Assembly (NCBI GenBank): GCA_946624335.1
Contig: CAMOSA010000062.1
Location: 1-12,706 of the forward strand
Direction: 5' to 3'
From: an uncultured Prevotellaceae bacterium
GTDB lineage: Bacteria > Bacteroidota > Bacteroidia > Bacteroidales > Bacteroidaceae
DNA: 12,706 bases
Shown piece after piece: positions 7,645 through 12,706 of the stretch (position 1 is its first letter; each line of letters begins with the position of its first letter). The position numbers and the translations under genes are program-made. A model generated the notes under the pieces. It made no database searches. It saw nothing but the letters and a program-made list of their open reading frames with translations, and was not told the origin of the DNA.

Positions 7645-7872
7645 ATGAGCAGGATGTGTCCTCCCGGTGTGCGCCACTGGCACGGTGCTGCTCCCAACTC
7701 TCGCTTCGCCCACCTTGCAGCGAACACTAACGGACGGAGCAGCAAGAGCCGCCGAGCTCGCTCGGATGGCCGAGTCGTGACGGCCGAAGACGAAGTCAAC
7801 CCCGACAAACCGGGCGTGGAGTGGTTCGAGATGTTGAGCAAAGAAGAGTATGACAAACTACCAAAAGAATAA
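7645..7872 (+). pseudogene. 5'-truncated cupin-domain protein remnant
   Basis: The open frame encodes 75 residues and resembles only the C-terminal end of small cupins (the kind fused or linked to carboxymuconolactone decarboxylase). CPPGVRHWHGAAPNSRFAHL (residues 5-24) matches the last cupin motif with its metal-binding His, and GVEWFEMLSKEEYDKL (57-72) matches the family's terminus. About 80 residues of barrel expected upstream are missing: the preceding DNA is the terminator hairpin of the neighbouring operon. Between the two motifs is a Ser/Arg-rich stretch (about 33-55) that does not look like cupin and is encoded by palindromic GC-rich DNA. An old terminator survives at 7893-7942. I read it as a dead gene relic; a short translated peptide cannot be excluded. 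Confidence 0.65.
7732..7800. repeat. Putative 69-bp palindromic insertion in the cupin remnant
   Basis: This GC-rich stretch interrupts the cupin motif order and is exactly 23 codons. It contains overlapping inverted repeats: CCGAG-CTCG-CTCGG (7752-7765), CTCGG-ATGG-CCGAG (7761-7774) and GGCCG/CGGCC (7768-7772/7781-7785). AAC stands immediately before it (7729-7731) and at its end (7798-7800), possibly a short target duplication. The boundaries are my inference from the expected cupin sequence. Confidence 0.4.
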
Positions 7873-7892
7873 ACGTGGTTTGTACTATATCG

Positions 7893-7942
7893 GCGGGTGA
7901 AAGTGACAAAACGACACACTTTCACCTGCTTTTCGTTTCTTT
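7893..7942 (+). terminator. Terminator behind the cupin remnant
   Basis: GCGGGTGAAAGTG (7893-7905) pairs with CACTTTCACCTGC (7917-7929) over 13 bp with one G-U wobble and an 11-nt loop. It is followed by a T-rich tail (TTTTCGTTTCTTT, 7930-7942). This is a well-formed intrinsic terminator and suggests the cupin gene was once expressed. Confidence 0.8.
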
Positions 7943-7978
7943 TAACGACAAAGCGCGAAGAGTTTCCGAAAAAAGTTG

Positions 7979-7986
7979 TACCTTTG
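7979..7986 (+). promoter_or_regulatory. -7 element upstream of the leader ORF and AraC-type regulator
   Basis: TACCTTTG followed by GTAGCC is a perfect Bacteroidetes TAnnTTTG box. No TTG lies 19-21 bp upstream, so the -33 element is poor or activator-dependent. Transcription would begin near 7993, giving about a 23-nt leader to the ATG at 8016. Confidence 0.6.
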
Positions 7987-8015
7987 TAGCCAGAATAGAT
8001 AAAAGTAACGACATT

Positions 8016-8084
8016 ATGACTGCAATTACAATTAACATCCCGAACCACGAGGTCAGACTGATGAAGAAAAACGGACTTGAATAA
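8016..8084 (+). CDS. 22-aa leader-like ORF, resembling an antitoxin N-terminal stub
   Basis: The peptide MTAITINIPNHEVRLMKKNG plus Leu-Glu is read from the first ATG after the promoter at 7979. Its TAA at 8082-8084 lies 15 nt before the ATG of the AraC-type regulator. The TITINIPNHEVRLMKK pattern resembles the start of small Bacteroidetes antitoxin-like proteins (beta-strand, then helix), which are normally 60-80 residues. Here the frame stops after the strand, and no toxin gene or further antitoxin sequence follows. It is either a degraded toxin-antitoxin relic whose promoter has been captured by the regulator, or a short upstream ORF coupling translation to it. The family resemblance is from memory and weak at this length. 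Confidence 0.4.
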   Translation: MTAITINIPNHEVRLMKKNGLE

Positions 8085-8099
8085 ATTCCCCACCGCCCC

Positions 8100-9641
8100 A
8101 TGTCCCGCATCCAGTCGTTCCTTTTTCCCCTCGTTGCCGCTGTCGTGCTATTTTTGACGGGCTGTACTGGACGTGTCAAAACAACGCAAACTCAGCAGCC
8201 GCAGGACACCATCTACACCGCGCAGAAGGCGATGGCGGTCTATGAGTACCAGCCAGAACTGGCACTACAGATTATTGACTCGGCGGTCATCGCGGGCAAT
8301 CTGAGCGAGGTGCGAGCCGACTTCTTCAGGGCGCGCATCTACAGTTGGAGCGTTATGGGGCAGGTGCTTGACTCCCTGCTCCACGGAAAAGAGGGCATTC
8401 GTTTCGACACGGCGCGGGGCATAGGTGAGCGCCTTCTGACTCACGATTCCCTAAAGACGAATCTTGGCCTGCGCCAGGATGTTCTGGAAGTGCTGGTCTA
8501 TGTGGCCAGGCAACAGCATGACACCATGCGATGGCTGCGACGTTCACAGGAGTTGGTGGAGGTGTGTCACGAACAGGGCGAAGATGCCGAGCCCGAGGTA
8601 CTGCGCACCGAGGCCGAGGTAGGCGCGGCGCTCTTCCAGATGGGGCAGCGAGAACGGGGCATGGCAAAACTGGACAGCGTGATTGCCATCCTCGACAGCC
8701 ATGAGCGCCGGCAGTTCAACTGGCTCGATGCCACGGTGATTGCCTTGAAGCGCAAACTCTGGCGTCTCAAAATCGAAGGGAAATATATCGAGACGATTCC
8801 GCTGGCGCGTCGCATCATAGACCGACTCAACGACTACGAACAGCATCCGCAGGACTATCATGACGGCTCCTACCGCGAGCCTACGGACTCCACTGAGCGT
8901 GCCGACTACATCAGTTTCTACCGCACACAAGCCCAGGCCCACCTTACCGCTGTCTATTCCTCGCTGGGCGAGCAGGCGGGCATGGAAGAGGTCTATCAGC
9001 AGATAGAAAGCAGCGTCCGCGATGCCACGGCCCGCGAACATATCAACCGCTATCACGCTTTGGAACAGCAGATGCTCCGCCAGCAGGCCGAGAGCCACAG
9101 CCGGATGATGACCATTGTTGCCATCGCGTCGGTCGTCGGTTTGCTGCTCATGCTCTTCTTTGCCACATACGTTTTCTTCCAGAACCGCAGGATCAGGCAG
9201 AAGAACCAAGTGCTTATCCGCCAAATAAACCAGGCGCTCAGCATAGAGCCGACACCTGCCCCCGAGCCGTCGGTGGCAGCATCCCCGGCAGACGAAGACA
9301 ACACGATGGCACTCTTCCAGACGATAGACCAATGCATCCGCAGCGAACGCCTGTATGCCAATGCCAACATACAGCGACAAGACATCTGCGACCGCTTCAA
9401 TCTGCGCCGCGAGGTGCTCAATCGGCTCTTAGCCACCAATGCCGACGGACAGTCGTTCCCGAACTACATCAACGGCATCAGGCTCTCAGAGGCTTGCCGG
9501 CTGCTGAGGGATGAGCCCGCGAAGACCGTTGTAGCCATAGCCGACGAGGTGGGGCTTTCGCCTCGCTACCTGCGCCGACTCTTCTTCGAGCAGTATGGCG
9601 TGACACCCACAGAATACCGCGCAGTACTGCCAGACACCTGA
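8100..9641 (+). CDS. Membrane-anchored AraC-family regulator with periplasmic TPR-like sensor
   Basis: A 513-aa protein. The N-terminus is a signal sequence with lipobox LTGC (Cys22). Residues ~35-325 are helical and TPR-like (AVYEYQPELALQIIDSA and QMGQRERGMAKLDSVIAI resemble helix pairs). A single transmembrane segment lies at ~338-360 (VAIASVVGLLLMLFFATYVF), followed by a basic NRRIRQKNQ stretch and a Pro/Ala linker (~380-395). The C-terminus (422-508) is an AraC-type double helix-turn-helix, with NYINGIRLSEACRLL, VVAIADEVGLSPRYLRRLFF and the signature YGVTPTEYR. The expected topology is a periplasmic sensor and cytoplasmic DNA-binding domain in one chain, a one-component layout seen in Bacteroidetes that needs no kinase. 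The lipobox may give a second membrane anchor. Its targets are not evident; the downstream small peptide/lipoprotein unit and the receptor operon are both candidates. Confidence 0.85.
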   Translation: MSRIQSFLFPLVAAVVLFLTGCTGRVKTTQTQQPQDTIYTAQKAMAVYEYQPELALQIIDSAVIAGNLSEVRADFFRARIYSWSVMGQVLDSLLHGKEGIRFDTARGIGERLLTHDSLKTNLGLRQDVLEVLVYVARQQHDTMRWLRRSQELVEVCHEQGEDAEPEVLRTEAEVGAALFQMGQRERGMAKLDSVIAILDSHERRQFNWLDATVIALKRKLWRLKIEGKYIETIPLARRIIDRLNDYEQHPQDYHDGSYREPTDSTERADYISFYRTQAQAHLTAVYSSLGEQAGMEEVYQQIESSVRDATAREHINRYHALEQQMLRQQAESHSRMMTIVAIASVVGLLLMLFFATYVFFQNRRIRQKNQVLIRQINQALSIEPTPAPEPSVAASPADEDNTMALFQTIDQCIRSERLYANANIQRQDICDRFNLRREVLNRLLATNADGQSFPNYINGIRLSEACRLLRDEPAKTVVAIADEVGLSPRYLRRLFFEQYGVTPTEYRAVLPDT

Positions 9642-9730
9642 CCTTATTCCCGCTGACGCGCCCGCTCGACCTTTGGTCGCTTTGCTCTGCAAAGAACCCA
9701 TAGCCTTTCAGAGGGTGAAAAACGCTTTAC

Positions 9731-9780
9731 AGGGGTGTAAATTTGGTACAGAAGCCAAATGTACACCCCTCTTCCTTTGC
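9731..9780 (+). terminator. Strong hairpin after the AraC-type gene
   Basis: AGGGGTGTA (9731-9739) pairs with TACACCCCT (9762-9770), and ATTTGG (9741-9746) with CCAAAT (9755-9760). Only one A/G mismatch interrupts the 15 pairs around an 8-nt loop, with CTTCCTTT following. It probably terminates the regulator transcript. Its high symmetry and position just upstream of the next promoter also allow an operator role. Confidence 0.65.
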
Positions 9781-9807
9781 CTATGCGCCCGATTTTTCCG
9801 ACCTTTG
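9777..9807 (+). promoter_or_regulatory. Promoter of the small peptide-lipoprotein unit
   Basis: TTG (9777-9779), 20 bp, then GACCTTTG (9800-9807) matches the Bacteroidetes consensus except for G at the first -7 base. Transcription near 9814 would give about an 11-nt leader to the ATG at 9825. The -33 box directly touches the preceding hairpin. Confidence 0.6.
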
Positions 9808-9824
9808 CACGTGATTATTCATAA

Positions 9825-9962
9825 ATGACAAGACCTATGACTGAAATGTTCGACCACATCCGTGACTATCTGACATGGCATCCCGATGTCTTGGCCTACA
9901 GCGGACTCACCATCCTCTCCGTGGGCGTATTGACTTGCGTATATTATTTATATATTATTTAA
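9825..9962 (+). CDS. 45-aa single-pass small membrane protein
   Basis: This frame, below usual gene-calling length, starts at the first ATG after the promoter and encodes 45 residues; an internal Met5 (9837) is an alternative start giving 41. The N-terminal half is amphipathic and carries charged residues (MTEMFDHIRDYLTWHPDVLAY). The C-terminal half is one hydrophobic segment (27-45, SGLTILSVGVLTCVYYLYII) that ends the protein, with no residue after it. It lies between a promoter and the lipoprotein gene, 25 nt upstream of the latter, without an intervening terminator, so the two are probably cotranscribed. I do not recognise the family. Possible roles are a small membrane regulator or accessory of the lipoprotein, a toxin-like peptide, or a leader ORF. 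Confidence 0.55.
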   Translation: MTRPMTEMFDHIRDYLTWHPDVLAYSGLTILSVGVLTCVYYLYII

Positions 9963-9987
9963 TCAATTTATATAATTATAAAAAAGT

Positions 9988-12387
9988 ATGAAACAGACAT
10001 TCAGATTCCTAATGCTCATGGCCCTGCCGATAGTGCTGGGCCTGGCATCGTGTTCCGACGACAACCCCGTGGACACGAACCCGCTGGCCGATAAGGTGGC
10101 GGGCATGTGGTATGCGCAGTACGACGAGCAAGGTACGACGCCCTACGAGTTCCTGGGCGAGTACACCCACGTTATCAACTCGATCCTGCTCAACGAGGAT
10201 GGCACGGGCTATGGATGCACCATGTACCTGAACGACGAGGAGAGCAGTCCCATCTTCATGTACGGCGGCTACACCTTGCAAGGCGGAGTCAAGTTCAACT
10301 ACTCCACCACCGCCGACGGGCGAATCACCTTGAAGTTCGATGCCGACGACCCCATCGACAAGGAGTATGCCAAGATGCTTCAGTCGTGGACCATCACCTA
10401 CGCCGACGGTCGCATCACCTGCACCTATGGCTCCGACAGCCAGCAACTCGAAAAGGCAAGCGAGGCTATGGAGGCCTGGCTGCTGTCAACAGCCGAGCAG
10501 TACAGCGGCGGCGCCTCGGCCGACACCTACAACATCAACGACGAAGACTTCACCCCCACCACCTGGCGCGAGCAGGAGGCCATCTACATCTATGACGGCA
10601 CAGGCAAGGACGCAACCGACGCCAAGGGGCGCACGGGCTACACGCTGGTGAACATGCCCTGGTACAAGGGCGACGTGCTGACCAACCTGCCCAACGGATT
10701 CTGCGACGACATCACGCCCGAGAACGGGTGGGAGTGGGTGCTCAACCGCTGCGGCTCGCGCACCATCGTGAACTGCAACTTCTTCGCCGTCTATAACAAG
10801 TACAGCGGCATCCTGCGCTTCTTCTACTACCTGCCCTACGGCTTCAACACCGGCAACGACCACGTGTGGCAGGTGTCAATGACCGACCACCTGGCCCAGC
10901 AGTCAAACTGGAAGTACGGAGTGCCCTCCGACAAGACCATCGTGAACAAGGCAGCCATCGGACAGACGGGCAGCGGCACCTTCATGGACTACGTCACGCC
11001 CTGGGTGGACTACATGAGCCCCGACGGCCTCATCACGCCCAACGCTGGATGGTGGGCCTTCGACGTTGACCTCTCGCAGACCCGACAGGACGGCATACAG
11101 TCCACGGACAACATCAAGCTGCAGATGCGCTCGTGGAACACCAGCCATATATCGCTGGCCAGCACCGTAGCCGCCAACATCGACGGTAGCCTGCAGGCCC
11201 AGTTCGACCTCACCAAGACCAGCGTCAGCTCGGCCAAGGGCCTCTTTGAGAGTTTCAGCGACATCAAAGACATCGGCAGTGGCATCTTCAACGCTGTTAA
11301 GTCGGCCATATCGGGCGACTATAAGGACGCCATCAAGACGGCCTTCGGCGTGGCCAAGGACGGCTATACCCTCTACGGTGCTATGACCAAGGAGACCACA
11401 ACCAGCGTCGATACACTTGCGAAAGGTTCGCTCACGGGCACCGTCAACCTCGCCATGACAGGCAACATCGACACCGAGGGCGTCATCCGTGGCTCAGTGC
11501 CCACCGTAGGCATCGCTTCGCCCACCTTCTACCTGAAGGACTTCGACACGCAGAACTCACACATGGGACAGGGCGTGTGGAACTTGAAGAGTAGCCCTGT
11601 GATTTATTTAACTAATCAGAGAATGTATATAGCTGGTGGTAGTATTTGGGGAAATGACAAAAATCCTCATGCTGGCTGCATCTATTTATTCGACCCTACC
11701 AGCGTGGAGGTGGAATTGAATCCTGACGTATTCCCCGCAGGCCAGATAGAATGGATGGAGGTGAATGCAATCCCTGGAACACGCATTTCCAACAAGGTGA
11801 CAGGCACTGACAACTATCGTAAGGCGTTGGGCCTGGCAGACAGGCATCTGAATCAGAGTTGTTCGGGATCCTATCATGTTTGGACCTATCCAGCTAATGA
11901 AGAACGCAAAGATATTTTAGCCGATTTCTTCTTCAATCAGACTGAGACCTTCGGAGCACAATATTACTATAAATTTAACTATAGTAGCTATAGCTATGAA
12001 AACGTCACTGTCAAGGGTATAGCCGAAAATGTTGGTGGCGACTGGCAGGCCGTCTATGGCCGCGGCTACGTAGATGAGTACATCCTTGAACCCCAAATGG
12101 CCTCGTCAAGGGACTGGGACTGTTGCATCGCTCCACCTCTGGAAATCAACGTGACCGTCAGGGTCAAACTGGCTGATATGGACGCACCGATTATTTTAAG
12201 CCGCGTCTATCTGCCCGAAGTGAAGTATATCTCCGCCTCGCAGGAGGATTTGGAGGCTTTCGCCTACCGTATAAATCATTACCAGCTCAGTCCGTTGCAG
12301 AATGACCACCGCCAATTCCACGACTATCTTGTAAATCGCGCCATAGCAAAGTGCCGTGTTATGACCAGTGACGATAAGTGGTGGTGA
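9988..12387 (+). CDS. Large surface-type lipoprotein of unknown function
   Basis: A 799-aa protein with a signal peptide ending in lipobox LASC (Cys22) followed by SDDNPVD, an acidic stretch like the Bacteroidetes surface-export signal. Residues ~33-150 look like a lipocalin-like beta domain (VAGMWYAQYDEQGT, then NEDGTGYGC and repeated DGRIT strands). The centre is aromatic-rich (NCNFFAVYNKYSGILRFFYY). Residues ~413-450 are a predicted helical stretch (GLFESFSDIKDIGSGIFNAV). The end is beta-rich, with a paired CC at DWDCCIAPP. No catalytic motif is recognisable. From about residue 536 (DNA ~11590) base composition changes: 11581-11700 is about 38% GC by hand count and 11941-12000 about 32%, against clearly GC-rich, C-ending codons before. 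TTA, ATA-like and AAT codons become frequent. This suggests the C-terminal third was acquired or exchanged. It appears cotranscribed with the 45-aa membrane peptide. Confidence 0.8.
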   Translation: MKQTFRFLMLMALPIVLGLASCSDDNPVDTNPLADKVAGMWYAQYDEQGTTPYEFLGEYTHVINSILLNEDGTGYGCTMYLNDEESSPIFMYGGYTLQGGVKFNYSTTADGRITLKFDADDPIDKEYAKMLQSWTITYADGRITCTYGSDSQQLEKASEAMEAWLLSTAEQYSGGASADTYNINDEDFTPTTWREQEAIYIYDGTGKDATDAKGRTGYTLVNMPWYKGDVLTNLPNGFCDDITPENGWEWVLNRCGSRTIVNCNFFAVYNKYSGILRFFYYLPYGFNTGNDHVWQVSMTDHLAQQSNWKYGVPSDKTIVNKAAIGQTGSGTFMDYVTPWVDYMSPDGLITPNAGWWAFDVDLSQTRQDGIQSTDNIKLQMRSWNTSHISLASTVAANIDGSLQAQFDLTKTSVSSAKGLFESFSDIKDIGSGIFNAVKSAISGDYKDAIKTAFGVAKDGYTLYGAMTKETTTSVDTLAKGSLTGTVNLAMTGNIDTEGVIRGSVPTVGIASPTFYLKDFDTQNSHMGQGVWNLKSSPVIYLTNQRMYIAGGSIWGNDKNPHAGCIYLFDPTSVEVELNPDVFPAGQIEWMEVNAIPGTRISNKVTGTDNYRKALGLADRHLNQSCSGSYHVWTYPANEERKDILADFFFNQTETFGAQYYYKFNYSSYSYENVTVKGIAENVGGDWQAVYGRGYVDEYILEPQMASSRDWDCCIAPPLEINVTVRVKLADMDAPIILSRVYLPEVKYISASQEDLEAFAYRINHYQLSPLQNDHRQFHDYLVNRAIAKCRVMTSDDKWW

Positions 12388-12413
12388 ATCAAGGGGACAG
12401 GTACTTGACCCAG

Positions 12414-12471
12414 GAACACAGAAGGGTTCTTATTGTGCACATTAACACACAGGCCCAAGAACGATGTGTTC
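12414..12471 (+). other. Nested inverted repeats in the 3' region of the lipoprotein transcript
   Basis: Three nested complementary segments are visible: GAACACA (12414-12420) with TGTGTTC (12465-12471), GTTCTT (12426-12431) with AAGAAC (12457-12462), and TGTG (12434-12437) with CACA (12446-12449). Together they could fold into one long interrupted hairpin just ahead of the GC-rich terminator. It may stabilise the mRNA 3' end. Confidence 0.45.
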
Positions 12472-12481
12472 TAAATAACCC

Positions 12482-12530
12482 AAGGAGGGCGGCCCAGCCG
12501 CCACGGCGCACAGATGCCGCCCTCCTTTTC
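12482..12530 (+). terminator. GC-rich terminator of the lipoprotein gene
   Basis: AAGGAGGGCGGC (12482-12493) pairs perfectly with GCCGCCCTCCTT (12516-12527) over 12 bp. The 22-nt loop contains GCCGCC, which could pair alternatively with the 5' arm. A short T-run (TTTT, 12526-12529) follows. It lies 94 nt after the stop codon at 12387. Confidence 0.8.
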
Positions 12531-12533
12531 GCT

Positions 12534-12617
12534 CCCTCTCCGCCGTGAGCGGTGCTACTTGGAGGAAGGGAACGTGCCTCTCTGCCGCGAGCGGTACTAC
12601 CGAGAGAACGGGAAACG
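12534..12617. repeat. Two tandem ~42-bp hairpin-forming repeats
   Basis: Copies at 12534-12574 and 12576-12617 share the order CTCTC, GCCG-(T/C)-GAGCGGT, CTAC, purine-rich GA tract, and (G)AACG. In both, CCGC pairs with GCGG. The flanks also pair: CCCT/AGGG in the first copy, CTCTC/GAGAG in the second. They lie just beyond the terminator and contain no gene. A REP-like intergenic repeat or a processed structured RNA is possible. Confidence 0.55.
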
Positions 12618-12651
12618 ATAACTTTTCACAACGTATAACAAAAAATTGGCG

Positions 12652-12706
12652 TATAGCTCATTTTGCAGGATATTTTCAAGTGACAGGGGTTCTATAGCTC
12701 AAATTG
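12652..12706. repeat. Two 14-bp direct repeats at the right edge (TATAGCTCA-WW-TTG)
   Basis: TATAGCTCATTTTG (12652-12665) and TATAGCTCAAATTG (12693-12706) agree at 12 of 14 positions with a 41-bp period. The second is cut by, or ends at, the window edge. They lie in AT-rich DNA from about 12618, unlike the GC-rich repeats before it. The series may continue outside the window. I see no gene in 12618-12706. Confidence 0.5.

Noticed and set aside
7875..8084. 69-codon frame starting before the -7 box at 7979
   Set aside because: Its first half crosses the terminator stem and promoter; only the last 22 codons, starting at 8016, follow a promoter and look protein-like.
8544..9380. Antisense open frame of 278 codons opposite the AraC-type gene
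   Set aside because: The sense frame has a full domain series (signal, TM, AraC HTH), while the antisense product has no recognisable features.
9680..9694. Palindrome CTTTGC-TCT-GCAAAG just after the AraC-type gene
   Set aside because: It is a short 6-bp stem without a T-tract; the 15-pair hairpin at 9731-9770 is the better terminator candidate.
12652..12706. Possible CRISPR array start
   Set aside because: The repeats are only 14 bp and imperfect, there are just two, and the intervening 27 bp show no further repeat; no cas gene is present.

Overview
The window looks like chromosomal DNA from a GC-rich member of the Bacteroidales, most likely Prevotellaceae (Prevotella/Segatella-like). This is inferred from family resemblance, not a database search. 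Support comes from Bacteroidetes-type promoters (TTG, 19-21 bp, TAnnTTTG), acidic residues directly after lipoprotein cysteines, a SusD-less TonB receptor with DUF5689 and DUF6359-type lipoproteins, and a Bacteroidales-like class II fructose-bisphosphate aldolase.

Layout. Positions 1-310 (minus) hold the N-terminal third of the class II aldolase, with a good promoter at 380-409. Positions 488-1537 (minus) encode a secreted endonuclease/exonuclease/phosphatase (EEP) superfamily enzyme. Divergent from it, across a 179-bp region with an 11-bp inverted repeat, runs a three-gene plus-strand operon. It encodes a TonB-dependent outer-membrane receptor (1717-4278), a DUF5689 OB-fold lipoprotein (4331-5182) and a 779-aa lipoprotein (5226-7565) with a choice-of-anchor-J-like module, three repeated OB-type modules and a C-terminal jelly-roll. 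A 13-bp hairpin ends it. I read the EEP enzyme plus operon as one envelope system that cleaves and imports a phosphoester-containing ligand, possibly nucleic acid. That substrate is an inference.

Positions 7566-8099 are a small graveyard: a 5'-truncated cupin remnant with a probable in-frame palindromic insertion and its old terminator, then a promoter driving a 22-codon antitoxin-like stub. The stub ends 15 nt before a 513-aa membrane-anchored AraC-family regulator (8100-9641).

Positions 9642-12706: a strong inverted repeat or terminator, a promoter, a 45-aa single-pass membrane peptide (9825-9962), and a 799-aa surface-type lipoprotein of unknown function (9988-12387) whose last third has much lower GC. 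The 319-nt tail has no gene but holds a nested hairpin, a GC-rich terminator, two tandem 42-bp hairpin repeats and two 14-bp direct repeats at the right edge.

The most interesting items are the SusD-less uptake locus, the near-identical duplicated OB modules, the small membrane peptide ahead of the mosaic lipoprotein, and the palindromic or structured repeats. No complete new defence or mobile system is visible.
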